Shown: positions 7,398 through 16,893, counted from the stretch's first letter. The stretch is DNA of 64,000 nt from Cyanobacteria bacterium GSL.Bin1 (GCA_009909085.1 JAAANX010000093.1:20019-84018); one strand, 5' to 3'. A program made the numbers and translations. The notes: generated by a model not told the origin, from the sequence alone.

Positions 7398-8462
7398 ATG
7401 TCTGAGTTTAGTTCATTATTTAACAGGATTGCAGAGTTAGTGCTCTGTCATTCCCCTAGCGGTGCCGAACAAGAAATTGATCGCACTCTCCTGGAAAAAT
7501 TTACGGCAATTGGTGTTGAAAATTGGCAGGATGAAGCCGGAAATGTGATTGCTCGCATCCCTGGTGAAACATCAGATTCTCCCCTTGCCATTACAGCCCA
7601 CAAAGACGAAATCGGAACGATTGTGAAACGAATTCGAGAAGATGGCACTTTAGAAGTCCGCCGTCTCGGCGGTTCTTTTCCTTGGGTTTATGGGGAAGGA
7701 GTCATGGATATTCTCGGCGATCGCGCTACTCTTTCCGGGATTCTTTCTTTCGGTTCTCGTCATGTTTCTCATGAATCGCCCCAAAAATCGCAACAAGAAG
7801 ACCAACCCTTATTTTGGGAAAATGCTTGGGTGGAAACCAAGTGCAGTATCGAGGAACTAGAAACGGCTGGTGTGCGCCCAGGCACAAGAGTCGTGATTGG
7901 CAAACACCGCAAACAACCCTTTCGCCTCAATGAAAATTATATTGCTAGTTATACCCTAGATAATAAGGCATCTCTGACGATTCTCCTCGATTTAGCGCAA
8001 CACATTAAAAATCCGCCCCAAGATGTTTATCTCATTGCTTCGGCTAAAGAAGAAATTGGCGCGATCGGTGCTTTATACTTTACTCAAAATCAACGCTTAG
8101 GAGCTTTAATTGCCTTAGAAATTATTCCCCTTGCAGCAGAATATACTTTCCAGGCGGGAGTCGCACCCGTGTTACTCTCTCAAGATAAATATGGTTTATA
8201 TGATGACGGTTTGAACCAAGAGATCGTGCAAGCGGCGCAAGGCGCACAAGTTCCCCTGCAACGGGCAATTATTGATGGCTTTGGCAGTGATGGCTCAATC
8301 GCGATGAAAATGGGTCATGTCTCTCGTGCTGCCTGTTTGGGCTTTCCTACTGATAATACCCACGGTTATGAAATTGCTCACCTGAGCGCGATCGCGCACT
8401 GTACAGAGATTCTCACTTATTTTGCCAACCATGCTGTCATTTTTGTAGCCGATAAAGATTGA
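7398..8462 (+). CDS. M42-family (PepA/FrvX-like) aminopeptidase
   Basis: This 354-residue metallopeptidase of the M42/M28 clan has a first metal site in ITAHKDEIG, where Lys follows His (VDEIG is usual in the family). The bridging Asp lies in YTLDNKASL, the catalytic Glu pair in SAKEEIGAIGA, and the last ligand His in TDNTHGYEIAH. A beta-barrel dimerisation domain fills roughly residues 75-170. Family members are cobalt- or zinc-dependent aminopeptidases forming tetrahedral dodecamers, though some act as endoglucanase-like proteins of unknown substrate. It is a monocistronic gene, and a cytoplasmic peptidase is the best guess. Confidence 0.85.
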   Translation: MSEFSSLFNRIAELVLCHSPSGAEQEIDRTLLEKFTAIGVENWQDEAGNVIARIPGETSDSPLAITAHKDEIGTIVKRIREDGTLEVRRLGGSFPWVYGEGVMDILGDRATLSGILSFGSRHVSHESPQKSQQEDQPLFWENAWVETKCSIEELETAGVRPGTRVVIGKHRKQPFRLNENYIASYTLDNKASLTILLDLAQHIKNPPQDVYLIASAKEEIGAIGALYFTQNQRLGALIALEIIPLAAEYTFQAGVAPVLLSQDKYGLYDDGLNQEIVQAAQGAQVPLQRAIIDGFGSDGSIAMKMGHVSRAACLGFPTDNTHGYEIAHLSAIAHCTEILTYFANHAVIFVADKD

Positions 8463-8539
8463 GAGAAATACGAGCATTGAGCCAAATTGTAACCACACCT
8501 CTTTGATTAGACACAATTGTCATGATCGCGAGTGTCATC

Positions 8540-8716
8540 CTACATAACTTGTCTTGTTTTGGTAATTCTTCCTATTAACCACCAGTAGGGTTTAGCTGCA
8601 CAATCCCATTGAAAAAATGACGACAGTCTTTTCAATTTCCCACTCGTCATCTCTTTGCTTTTTGAGAAAGGTAAAGATGTGTTGCCAAATTCATCCAGTT
8701 TAATACAAGACTTCAT
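8540..8716 (-). CDS. possible small protein, 58 residues
   Basis: An ATG at 8716 opens a 58-codon frame ending at TAG 8540. The peptide ends in a striking aromatic and basic segment (FFQWDCAAKPYWWLIGRITK) unlike random translation of this AT-rich gap. No good ribosome-binding site is visible and the family is not recognised. It could be a small gene or the remains of one. The rest of 8463-9030 shows no other coding signal. Confidence 0.3.
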   Translation of the reverse strand: MKSCIKLDEFGNTSLPFSKSKEMTSGKLKRLSSFFQWDCAAKPYWWLIGRITKTRQVM

Positions 8717-9030
8717 TAGGATTTTGGAGGATTAATTTAAGACTCCGGTTAACTCGTTAATTCTGTCATTAGTATCAAAAAGTTATTTTTGCGTGATTTG
8801 AATTTATAATAATTTTCATTTTAATCATGTGTTTATCATGTAAAAATAAATACTCCCCTGGACCAGGGCAATCGCACTTAAATTGGGTTGACATAGTGGG
8901 CAAAATCTAAGGCAATTTTTCCGTAAAACTCCTCATTTTTGGCTGCTCAAAGGGTCATTCCAACAACTTTGGAATAATCGGATCGTAGGGATGGGTTGAA
9001 GTTGATGTCGTTGTGGTTTCCTCCAAGCTT

Positions 9031-9146
9031 GGGGTGACTCGTTCCCCGGAATTGAATTCCGGGTGCGGAAGGCATCTTCACTGCGTCGCTTCGCTCCTCG
9101 CTCCAGGACGCTTTCCAGCTGGGTCGGCAGGCTTGCGAGTCACCCC
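9031..9146. repeat. 116-bp GC-rich element with 11-bp terminal inverted repeats
   Basis: GGGGTGACTCG (9031-9041) and CGAGTCACCCC (9136-9146) are perfect inverted copies bounding a stretch clearly richer in G+C than the surrounding AT-rich gap. Just inside the left end is a second perfect palindrome, CCCGGAATT/AATTCCGGG (9045-9063) around one G. The layout resembles a miniature inverted-repeat element or a structured RNA. No open reading frame inside looks convincing. It ends 17 bases from the decayed transposase. Confidence 0.5.
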
Positions 9147-9162
9147 ATTCTGCGGTCAAATC

Positions 9163-9961
9163 TCACAGTGGAGATGTGGTAGCCTCATGACCGAGCAACA
9201 CCTTCACAACAAAGTCATTGTCCATGGCGGCTCGATCCCGTTTCTGGGTCAGACTTTGCTGGGACGGTTCACGTTTGAGTAAATTGAGCGACAAGCGGCG
9301 CCGCCGTCCTAGATTTTCAGGTCCATGACCGTTGCGAATCCGACTTTAGTCTTCTCTAAAGGTGACGTCTAATATCCAAGGCAGGCTATTTTCAATGCCC
9401 CAATGGGAGCGGATTGCCGGTGCCAACCGGGTAGCGTCAGCCGCTAAACTGGTGATGTAGAAACACACCTCGGTGGTTGTTTGGTTCCAGAGGCGTCGTT
9501 CTCGTTTGACCATCAATGTTGATTAGCTTAATCGCTAGCTCGTCAGCAAGCTGAGCCACCCAACTTAAGAAACACTCATGCAACTGCTGCGGGTTGAGCA
9601 AGGCTAAGACTCTCGAAAAGGTATCGTGGGACGGTATGCCGTTGGGCAATTCCAAAAAGGTCTCTAACCAGGTTTGCTTCGCTTTGCCATAAGTTTCAAC
9701 TGCCACCAGATCGTTGGCACCAGATAGTACGGCTAGGATGGCGATCGCGACAATATTGACCAGTGAATGCTCGGGTTTGCGTTTCACTCTTGGGTCCTCC
9801 AAAGCCTTAAACTGCTCTCTCAGGATCTGTTTCAACTTCTTAGCCGTGGAGGAAGGAGAGGAGGGGGGGAGTGCAGCAAAACCGGTTGCCATAAGAGTTA
9901 AGTCTCGGTGAACTGATGATGTTATCGCCCTCGCTTCAAGCATACCCAGCTCTTCATCCAT
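9163..9961 (-). mobile_element. decayed ISAs1-family transposase (internal deletion and frameshift)
   Basis: The first 130 or so residues match the N-terminal region of ISAs1/H-repeat transposases: EQFKALEDPRVKRKPEHSL, AVLSGANDLVAVETYGKAK and LPNGIPSHDTFSRVLALL. After INIDGQT the frame jumps. The other frame continues VKRERRLWNQTTTEVCFY, then IRSHWGIENSLPWILDVTF and LSLNLLKRE to a stop at 9163, with a further TAG in the Asp-Ser-Arg region. The middle of the protein, which carries part of the catalytic core, is missing, so the copy is dead. Terminal repeats are not identified. It may have interrupted the gene whose tail lies at 9963-10118. Confidence 0.8.
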
Positions 9962-9962
9962 T

Positions 9963-10118
9963 CTCAGTCATTATTACGATGGAACTTCTCAAATTTATAC
10001 AGTTGATATGAGAGATGTAAATGCTCAACTTCCTGAATTCGAGAGCCGTTTGTGGGTTATTTACAAGCCCTTGGATGCGTTAATAAATGTTTCGGAGGTT
10101 TCTGGTAGCAGTTTATAA
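9963..10118 (+). pseudogene. C-terminal fragment of an interrupted gene
   Basis: Immediately right of the transposase start the plus strand reads about 50 codons of protein-like sequence (HYYDGTSQIYTVDMRDVNAQ, then LPEFESRLWVIYKPLDALI) to a TAA at 10118. There is no start codon, and the frame abuts the insertion-sequence remnant. The balance of charged and hydrophobic residues suggests a real protein tail. Family not recognised, and the matching N-terminal part is not visible left of the element. Confidence 0.4.
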
Positions 10119-10415
10119 TCTCTAACTAATCATCTATATCCCATGCATGAACCAAGCAAACCGACGCTCAACTCTCCATACCTTGGTTAGATGAATCATT
10201 TATGGGTTATTGGTTCAAAACGACCAAAAGACTGAAGTTGAGAAAACTATGGGTCTCAGGTTAAGACAGGGTTTAATTTCAAATTTAATACTGGGCGATG
10301 CTAAATTTGACTTAATCTGATATTACTAGAAGAAGCGATTTACTTAGACCAATCACTAACGGTTTACCTTAAGCATTTAAGATCATCCAACAACTGTTAT
10401 TCTTCCTCAACTGCA
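10119..10415. other. gap before topA with no recognised feature
   Basis: About 300 AT-rich bases without a reading frame longer than 23 codons. It presumably holds the topA promoter, but no consensus element stands out. Confidence 0.4.
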
Positions 10416-13115
10416 ATGTCTACCCTTGTCATCGTTGAATCACCAACCAAAGCTCGTACCATCCGTAAATACCTACCAAACGACTATCGTGTTGAGGCAT
10501 CGATGGGTCATGTGCGGGACTTACCTTCCTCTGCTAAAGAAGTCCCGGCAAAAATTAAAGGCGAAAGCTGGGCGCGCTTAGGTGTCAATGTTGAAGAAGG
10601 ATTTAAACCGGTTTATGTGGTTCCTAGCGACAAGAAAAAAGTGGTTAAAGAGCTGAAAGCAGCGCTCAAAGAAGCCGATGAACTGATTCTGGCTACAGAC
10701 GAAGATCGAGAAGGAGAAAGCATTTCTTGGCACTTGAAAGAACTGCTGAATCCGAAAGTACCGACAAAGCGAATGGTATTTCATGAAATTACTCGAGAAG
10801 CCATTCAAGAAGCCCTACAGCATTGTCGGGAGGTCAACAATGATCTAGTAGAAGCGCAAGAAACCCGACGTATTCTTGACCGCTTATATGGTTATACCCT
10901 CTCCCCCTTACTCTGGAAAAAAGTTGCGCGTGGACTCTCTGCCGGACGCGTCCAATCTGTTGCCGTGCGCCTGATTGTTGAGAAAGAACGGGAACGTCGT
11001 GCCTTCAAAAGTGGAAGCTACTGGGATTTAAAAGCCACTTTAGAAAAAGAAAAGAGCCAGTTCGAAGCCAAACTGACGACTCTCGGCGGGAAAAAACTGG
11101 CAACGGGTAGTGACTTTGACCCAAAAACTGGAAAAATTGCGAAAGGACGGGATGTGGTTTTACTCAACGAGGCGGATGCGAATGCTCTCAGAGACCGTCT
11201 TAATGATAAGCAATGGACCGTCAAACAAGTTGAAGAACGTCCCACTACGCGGAAACCTTCTCCTCCGTTTACCACTTCTACCCTACAACAAGAAGCGAAC
11301 CGGAAGCTAAAAATTTCGGCGCGGGATACCATGCGGACAGCGCAAAGTCTGTATGAAAACGGCTATATTACCTATATGCGGACAGACTCGGTACACTTAT
11401 CAGAACAAGCGATTAGTGCCGCTAGGAATTGTGTCACCGAAAAGTATGGCAAAGAATACTTGAGTCCGAAACCGCGTCAATACAGCACCAAAAGTAAAGG
11501 GGCTCAAGAAGCCCACGAAGCGATTCGTCCAGCAGGAGAAAGCTTTCGCTCTCCCCAAGAAACAGGGCTGCAAGGACGAGAACTTGCCCTTTACGACCTG
11601 ATTTGGAAGCGCACCGTGGCGTGCCAAATGGCGAATGCCAAGTTAACCCAAATTACGGTTCAGTTGACAGTAGAAGATGCAGAATTTCGTTCTAGTGGAA
11701 AACGGATTGATTTTCCTGGATTCTTTAGGGCTTATGTCGAAGGGTCCGATGATCCCGAAGCGGCTTTAGAAAACCAAGAAGTCATCCTACCGAATTTGCA
11801 AGAAGGGGATCATCCTGACTGTAAAAAACTAGAGTCTCTCGGGCACGAAACCCAACCACCTGCTCGCTATACAGAAGCTTCTTTAGTGAAAACGCTTGAA
11901 AGTGAAGGGATTGGGCGACCCAGTACCTATGCCAGTATTATTAGTACGATTATGGACCGGGGCTATGTGCAAATGCGAGGGAATGCCCTGACGCCAACCT
12001 TTACCGCATTTGCTGTTACGAGTCTCTTAGAACAGTACTTTGCTGAATTAGTTGATCCTCATTTTACTGCCCGCATGGAAGAAACCCTTGACCATATTGC
12101 AACGGGAGAAACCGATTCCACACCTTATTTAGAACAATTTTATTCCGGAGATAAAGGACTGAATACCCTCGTTCAAGAAAAAGAAGACGAGATTGATCCC
12201 GACAGTGCCAAAGCGGTCAACTTAGATAATATTGACGCCCGCATCAAAATTGGGTATTTCGGTCCTTACTTAGAAACTGAAAATGATGATGGGGTAGTGA
12301 AAGCGTCAATTCCCCAAGATTTAACCCCTGCCGATCTCAATCCGGAACAGGTGGAAGTCTTACTGCGCCAAAAAACTGAGGGACCGGATCAAGTAGGAAT
12401 TCACCCCGAAACCGGGGATCCGATTTTTATTAAAATTGGTCGCTATGGTCCTTATGTGGAATTGGGAGAAGAAACGGAAGGGAATAAGAAACCTAAACGG
12501 TGTTCTCTCCCGAAAGGAACTAAACCGGAAGATGTCACCCTCGATATGGCAGTGAAATTATTATCTCTGCCGCGGTTGTTGGGAGAACATCCTAGTACGG
12601 GGGCCCCCGTGAAAGCTGCCATTGGTCCCTTTGGTCCTTATGTCGTGCATGACCAAGGGAAAGAAGGGAAAGACTATCGTTCTTTGAAAAAAGAGGATGA
12701 TGTGTTAACGATTGGGCTCGATCGCGCGATCGAGCTTCTTTCTCAACCTAAGAAAGGGCGTCGGGGAAGTCAAAAAGAGTTGATTAAAGAATTAGGGAAT
12801 CATCCTGATAACGAGAAGCCTGTTAAATTATATAAGGGACCTCATGGTCCCTACATCAATCATGGTCGGAAAAACGTCGGTCTTCCCGAAGGAGAATCCC
12901 CCAATAATATAACCTTAGAACGAGCTGTAGAACTTCTCGCTGAAAAAAGCAAGAGTAAAACCAAAAGCACAAGTAGCAGTAGTAAAACGACCCGTAAAAC
13001 TAAAACAGCAACTAAGAAAACAACAGCAACTAAAAAAAGTACGAGTAGCAAAGCTTCTACTAGCAAAACTTCTAGTCCTTCAACTAAAACAACTCGCAAG
13101 AAAAAAGCAGAATAG
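10416..13115 (+). CDS. topA: DNA topoisomerase I
   Basis: This type IA topoisomerase has 899 residues. The TOPRIM domain occupies residues 1-130 with Glu8 (VIVESPTKA) and the metal motif [10 protein letters not shown]. The catalytic Tyr320 lies in [11 protein letters not shown]. It relaxes negative supercoils in the cytoplasm. Instead of the zinc fingers of E. coli TopA, the C-terminus carries four copies of a GPY repeat ([34 protein letters not shown]). A long Lys/Ser/Thr tail from about residue 848 resembles histone-like tails and probably increases DNA binding. The long minus-strand frame over this tail is a composition artefact. Confidence 0.97.
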   Translation: MSTLVIVESPTKARTIRKYLPNDYRVEASMGHVRDLPSSAKEVPAKIKGESWARLGVNVEEGFKPVYVVPSDKKKVVKELKAALKEADELILATDEDREGESISWHLKELLNPKVPTKRMVFHEITREAIQEALQHCREVNNDLVEAQETRRILDRLYGYTLSPLLWKKVARGLSAGRVQSVAVRLIVEKERERRAFKSGSYWDLKATLEKEKSQFEAKLTTLGGKKLATGSDFDPKTGKIAKGRDVVLLNEADANALRDRLNDKQWTVKQVEERPTTRKPSPPFTTSTLQQEANRKLKISARDTMRTAQSLYENGYITYMRTDSVHLSEQAISAARNCVTEKYGKEYLSPKPRQYSTKSKGAQEAHEAIRPAGESFRSPQETGLQGRELALYDLIWKRTVACQMANAKLTQITVQLTVEDAEFRSSGKRIDFPGFFRAYVEGSDDPEAALENQEVILPNLQEGDHPDCKKLESLGHETQPPARYTEASLVKTLESEGIGRPSTYASIISTIMDRGYVQMRGNALTPTFTAFAVTSLLEQYFAELVDPHFTARMEETLDHIATGETDSTPYLEQFYSGDKGLNTLVQEKEDEIDPDSAKAVNLDNIDARIKIGYFGPYLETENDDGVVKASIPQDLTPADLNPEQVEVLLRQKTEGPDQVGIHPETGDPIFIKIGRYGPYVELGEETEGNKKPKRCSLPKGTKPEDVTLDMAVKLLSLPRLLGEHPSTGAPVKAAIGPFGPYVVHDQGKEGKDYRSLKKEDDVLTIGLDRAIELLSQPKKGRRGSQKELIKELGNHPDNEKPVKLYKGPHGPYINHGRKNVGLPEGESPNNITLERAVELLAEKSKSKTKSTSSSSKTTRKTKTATKKTTATKKSTSSKASTSKTSSPSTKTTRKKKAE

Positions 13116-13132
13116 CAATTAACAATTAATTG

Positions 13133-14110
13133 ATGATTATTCGTACTCCGAAGCCTTGGCATAATGAAAAGACCCCAATCACCTCAAAACCGTTATATTT
13201 TAATCGACGTCATTTTATTAAAAGTTTGATTGGCGTTAGCTTAGGTGCAACCAGCCTTTCTCTAGCAGGTTGTCAAAACTCTAAATCACAAAAAGGATTG
13301 CAAGAAACTTTAAATCAACCGAAGATTTCTCCCTTAACTAAAAATCCCAAGTTTGCTTCGGTAGAACGTCCAATTACTGATGAAACTCTAGCGGGAAGTT
13401 ATAACAATTTTTACGAATTTGGTGGGAATAAATCGATTTGGTCAAATGCCCAAAAGTTACCAACAGAAAACTGGAAAGTAGAAGTAACAGGCTTAGTTAA
13501 AAATCCGCAAACCTATGACCTCGATGACATCAAAAAGCGTTTTCCTATTGAAGAACGGATCTATCGCTTTCGCTGTGTTGAAGCCTGGTCAATGGTACTC
13601 CCTTGGGTGGGATTCCCGATGAAAGAATTGATCAAAGCGGTTGAACCAACTTCTCAAGCGAAGTTTGTACGCTTTACATCTTTTTATGATGAAAATGTAA
13701 TGCCGGGTCCAACTTTGCATTTTGGCGCGTTACCCTGGCCCTATACTGAGGGATTACGGATAGAAGAAATGGCGAATGAACTTGCTTTCTTTGCGATTGG
13801 GATTTATGGGGAAGAACTCCCCAAACAACATGGCGCACCGATCCGAGCCGTTTTACCCTGGAAGTATGGATTTAAGGGGGCAAAATCCATTGTAAAAGTT
13901 GACTTTCTTGCCGAACAACCAAAAACTTATTGGAATCAACTGGTTCCTGATGAATACGGGTTTATTGCTAATGTGAACCCCAATGTTCCTCATCCCCGTT
14001 GGTCACAAGCAACTGAGAAGTTTATTAGTGAAGGACCCGATTTATCTTGGGAGATTAAAGAAACCCAACTCTATAACGGCTATCAGGAATATGTCGCGAG
14101 GCTTTATTAG
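13133..14110 (+). CDS. msrP: MsrP/YedY-like molybdopterin sulfoxide reductase, Tat substrate
   Basis: This 325-residue protein has a twin-arginine signal (NRRHFIKSLIG) and a hydrophobic stretch ending SLAGC, which could be a lipobox. The oxidoreductase molybdopterin domain follows, with the Mo-binding Cys in RFRCVEAWSM and conserved LPWVGFPM. MsrP repairs oxidised methionines in periplasmic proteins, and electrons usually come from the heme protein MsrQ, which is not in this window. The ATG at 13133 is preferred over a TTG one codon earlier. The gene follows topA by 17 bases, so read-through is possible. Confidence 0.9.
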   Translation: MIIRTPKPWHNEKTPITSKPLYFNRRHFIKSLIGVSLGATSLSLAGCQNSKSQKGLQETLNQPKISPLTKNPKFASVERPITDETLAGSYNNFYEFGGNKSIWSNAQKLPTENWKVEVTGLVKNPQTYDLDDIKKRFPIEERIYRFRCVEAWSMVLPWVGFPMKELIKAVEPTSQAKFVRFTSFYDENVMPGPTLHFGALPWPYTEGLRIEEMANELAFFAIGIYGEELPKQHGAPIRAVLPWKYGFKGAKSIVKVDFLAEQPKTYWNQLVPDEYGFIANVNPNVPHPRWSQATEKFISEGPDLSWEIKETQLYNGYQEYVARLY

Positions 14111-14132
14111 TGGGACTGAAAAAATAAAGTTC

Positions 14133-14891
14133 TTACCGTACTGACTGATGGGAAGGGTTGACTAAAACTAACCCCCGCGTTTTCCCAGAAACCCGATCTA
14201 TGGTCTGAGTCGCACGCCAAAGCTCTTCCACCTCAACCCAAACCGGAGGGTATTTATAGCGAGCCACGTCTAAAATGAGCACGCGATCGCTGCTTTGATG
14301 ATAGGCAGCAAGGGGAGAAATATGTCCTCCTCGTTCTTGCTCAATCGTACTTCTTAAATAATTGACCAGAACAAAGTTATTCTCTTGTTCCAAATTTTCT
14401 ACAATCAGCCGACGAAACTCTGCTAACGTTAGGTCTTCACCATGATGCACTTGTGCTTGGACCGGATAACTTTCAAGGAGTTGTGCCAACTGTTTGAGCG
14501 TCATGCCCATTCTGGAAACGGTTTCGGCAGTGATGACTGCTTCTGTATTGGGATGATCAAAGAAGTTGTCTTGGGTAAACAGACGAAAACTACCATACTC
14601 TGGAGCAATGGGAGCAGAAAGCTCCAAAGCATTGAGAACCATCACTATACTCGCCACACCGCAATAGGCGAGATTATCCTGAGTCACAAAATGCAACATC
14701 AGAGGAAGATAATCTGTTCTCGCCTCACTCTTGAAAAGATAAGTTTCCCCCTGCTTGGAGTTTAAATGAATCAAGTTTTCACTGAGGGCAAGGGTTTGAG
14801 CAAGTTGTTTTCCCGTATGTAAGCAGACCGTAAAAACAAAAGCTTGGAGGAAAATCAGGAAAAAATACTGTGGTGCAAAGCGTTTTTTCAT
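14133..14891 (-). CDS. phytochelatin synthase-like cysteine protease (PCS/NspS type)
   Basis: This 252-residue protein has a hydrophobic N-terminus (about 8-28), probably a signal or anchor. The phytochelatin synthase catalytic triad is visible: Cys77 (NLAYCGVAS), His190 (RGGHISPLAAY) and Asp208 (LILDVARYKYPP). Like other cyanobacterial forms it lacks the eukaryotic C-terminal metal-sensing domain. Such proteins hydrolyse the glycine from glutathione and make little phytochelatin, so glutathione or metal-conjugate turnover outside the cytoplasm is the likely role. It converges on msrP, with 22 bases between the two ends. Confidence 0.88.
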   Translation of the reverse strand: MKKRFAPQYFFLIFLQAFVFTVCLHTGKQLAQTLALSENLIHLNSKQGETYLFKSEARTDYLPLMLHFVTQDNLAYCGVASIVMVLNALELSAPIAPEYGSFRLFTQDNFFDHPNTEAVITAETVSRMGMTLKQLAQLLESYPVQAQVHHGEDLTLAEFRRLIVENLEQENNFVLVNYLRSTIEQERGGHISPLAAYHQSSDRVLILDVARYKYPPVWVEVEELWRATQTIDRVSGKTRGLVLVNPSHQSVR

Positions 14892-15062
14892 TGCCTTTGA
14901 CTCAAAATAGTAGGGGAGCTTAGAAGAGAGTGATTTTCTGCTGTTTTAGTGAAACGGATTATGCCCTTTACCAGAGGTTCCTTGCCCACTAGGGATATTG
15001 ATAGATGGCAGTGAGGAACAAACAAGGCAGATTGGTTGATTGGCGATCAACGTTACTTGACT

Positions 15063-15725
15063 TTATAGTAAACCCCGATACCGAATAAACAGTAAAACAA
15101 CAGCCCAAGAACCGAGTGCCACTTTCAAGGCAACCAAGATATTGAGTAAAGGAATAACACCCCCACTCAAAAGCATTCCCACTTCTCCTTGCGGGAGTTC
15201 CCAACCCACTAATGTGAGGACGGCTAATCCAATAAAAATCAGCACTGAGACCTTTTCCAAGGTTGCCGCGCGCCATTGTTGATAAATGGCTTCCATCCAC
15301 TGAGAATTGGAAGTAATTGCAACTAAACCAATTGCCGTTCCGCCAGCCACTCCTGCTGCAAATCCGCCACCCGGGCTGAGATGACCGCGAATTGCCAGTT
15401 CAATACTCACTAAAGCAGCAATGGTAGCGCCGAGACGGGCTAAGACAACTGAGGGGTGATCGTTAAATTGATCAACGGTTTCCGTGGGCTGTTCATTGGC
15501 GAGGAGAAAACGTGCTCCTAAAATCGCGATGGTGAACACCACAACTTCAAAAATTGTGTCATAAAGCCGATTTCTAAAAATAATCCCAGACACGGTATTC
15601 GAGACCCCACTTTCGGCAACAATCGATTCGACAATTGCCATTTCTTCCCATTCTGCTGCTGGATTAGGCATCACCAGCATCTTGATAAAGATCGCGAATC
15701 CCGCGACAGCATAAACCCATTTCAT
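15063..15725 (-). CDS. mrpB: Mrp antiporter subunit B
   Basis: This 220-residue membrane protein has the MnhB domain in its C-terminal half: LGATIAALVSIELAIRGHLSP, GGGFAAGVAGGTAIG, and helices to the end. An N-terminal extension carries a helix (VFTIAILGARFLL) typical of MrpB fused to the MbeB-like segment. It is the last gene of the leftward mrp cluster. Its ATG overlaps the preceding stop by one base (TAATG). Within the Mrp complex it helps form the proton/sodium path together with the A, C, D, E, F and G subunits in the cytoplasmic membrane. Confidence 0.9.
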   Translation of the reverse strand: MKWVYAVAGFAIFIKMLVMPNPAAEWEEMAIVESIVAESGVSNTVSGIIFRNRLYDTIFEVVVFTIAILGARFLLANEQPTETVDQFNDHPSVVLARLGATIAALVSIELAIRGHLSPGGGFAAGVAGGTAIGLVAITSNSQWMEAIYQQWRAATLEKVSVLIFIGLAVLTLVGWELPQGEVGMLLSGGVIPLLNILVALKVALGSWAVVLLFIRYRGLL

Positions 15726-16306
15726 TAGTGCTTCTCCTCTTCGTTGACAACAGGGATATAGGTGACAGTTGTATCTGGAAAGACCAATTCTTCTTGGATG
15801 ATTTCAAAGAGGCGACGCACACGTACAGCCGTATAATAAGTTTGCTTCATATCGAGAACTGCTGTTCGATTCTGATACCGACTTTCTTCCTGTTGACGAG
15901 TGGTACAAGTCGCGTGAACTTCTTTTTCTTGTAAGGCGGCTTCTAACGCTTCCAGATGGGGATACTCAAAAATTTCTAAACGCAAATGATAGCGATGAAT
16001 GACCTTTCTCATTTTGGCAATGAGTTCTGGGAAATAATCCTCGGTTTCCCCCTCACCTTGCAAGATTCCGAGGCGCATGACCAAAGAAGAACGAACTGCC
16101 ACGACATACAATGTAATCGCCAACATTGTCCCCACTAATGCTTCGGTTAACGCCACATCCGCCGCCCCTAACACCGCATAAACCAAAGCGGCGACTGCCC
16201 CTAAAATTGCGCGTATGACCAAAGCTTGATAAGGATTAACTTGCAAGACTAATGTCAAGGCAGCTAACGGGAGTAACGCGACAATGATGTAAATATAATT
16301 ATCCAT
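15725..16306 (-). CDS. mrpA: short MrpA-type subunit (DUF4040 domain)
   Basis: About 193 residues with three to four helices (YIIVALLPLAALTLVL, IRAILGAVAALVYAVLGAADVALTEAL). The segment matches the C-terminal DUF4040 domain of large MrpA, followed by a soluble tail of about 100 residues. The large NuoL-like part of MrpA is absent. Cyanobacterial clusters of the CDDEFGAB type carry exactly this short form, with two MrpD copies supplying the NuoL/M-like subunits. The ATG at 16306 is chosen because it follows a GAGGG; one six codons upstream would overlap mrpG by 26 bases. Confidence 0.88.
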   Translation of the reverse strand: MDNYIYIIVALLPLAALTLVLQVNPYQALVIRAILGAVAALVYAVLGAADVALTEALVGTMLAITLYVVAVRSSLVMRLGILQGEGETEDYFPELIAKMRKVIHRYHLRLEIFEYPHLEALEAALQEKEVHATCTTRQQEESRYQNRTAVLDMKQTYYTAVRVRRLFEIIQEELVFPDTTVTYIPVVNEEEKH

Positions 16307-16580
16307 CTTGATTGCCCTCATCACTAGAACAGTACGCTAAAACATAACCCAGTACTGTATTCCAAATTGCCAAGGAAATAATAGCTAGGAGTAACAGAGG
16401 CCATTCGCCGGGGATTTTGAGGAGTAAGCCGATGATAATACTCATTGACCCCAAGGTATCGGCAACAGAGAGACTGTGCAGTTTAAATAAAACGGAACGA
16501 TTGCCAATCAGGGGGAAGGTTCCCCAAAACCAAAAGACAATACCGACCAAAATTAGGGAATAACTCAAGAAATCTATCAT
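16299..16580 (-). CDS. mrpG: Mrp antiporter subunit G
   Basis: This 93-residue protein has three predicted helices (YSLILVGIVFWFWGTFPLIG, TLGSMSIIIGLLLKI, WPLLLLAIISLAIWN). It matches MnhG/PhaG in length, including the conserved region between the first two helices (RSVLFKLHSLSVADTLGSM). Its start overlaps the end of mrpF in an ATGA, and its stop overlaps the start of the short mrpA, indicating tight translational coupling within one operon. Confidence 0.92.
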   Translation of the reverse strand: MIDFLSYSLILVGIVFWFWGTFPLIGNRSVLFKLHSLSVADTLGSMSIIIGLLLKIPGEWPLLLLAIISLAIWNTVLGYVLAYCSSDEGNQDG

Positions 16581-16828
16581 ATTGTGTTTAACCGTTTGAT
16601 TAAATGGGCAAGTAGCATTAACCCGGCGTTACCAACACTGAGGATAATGACGGCAACAACGCCAATCGACCAGTCATCGCGCAAAACGGAAACAAATAAA
16701 ATCATAATGGAGGTTTTGGTGGCAATGCTGGCGAAGGCAAGCATTTTTTGCCAGATATCTTGATCTTGGCAAGCTTCATAAATGGGAATTAGTAAAGCTA
16801 AGATCATCGCAATTAAAATCGAATCCAT
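16577..16828 (-). CDS. mrpF: Mrp antiporter subunit F
   Basis: This 83-residue, three-helix protein is of the MnhF/PhaF type (ILIAMILALLIPIYEACQ, TSIMILFVSVLRDDWSIG, VAVIILSVGNAGLMLLAHL). Length and helix pattern fit. The ATGA overlap with mrpG follows. It is separated from mrpE by 65 bases containing a heptad-type repeat (16833-16875), the only sizeable gap besides the one between the two mrpD genes. Confidence 0.9.
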   Translation of the reverse strand: MDSILIAMILALLIPIYEACQDQDIWQKMLAFASIATKTSIMILFVSVLRDDWSIGVVAVIILSVGNAGLMLLAHLIKRLNTI

Positions 16829-16893
16829 TTTTGATTAGTCCTTTGTCTTCTGTTATTGGTCATTTGTTATTTATAATTACCCTTTGATGGGAG

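Noticed and set aside
8856..8870. CCCTGG/CCAGGG palindrome in the gap after the M42 gene
   Set aside because: Short, alone, with no T-run and no relation to the nearby 116-bp element.
12860..13162. 100-codon minus-strand frame rich in Leu/Val opposite the end of topA
   Set aside because: It is the mirror of the Lys/Ser/Thr-coding tail (AAA/ACT/AGT read backwards gives Leu/Val/Phe) and has no ribosome site or context.
14442..14765. 107-codon plus-strand frame across the phytochelatin-synthase-like gene
   Set aside because: Opposite to a gene with an intact catalytic triad; composition is that of an antisense shadow.
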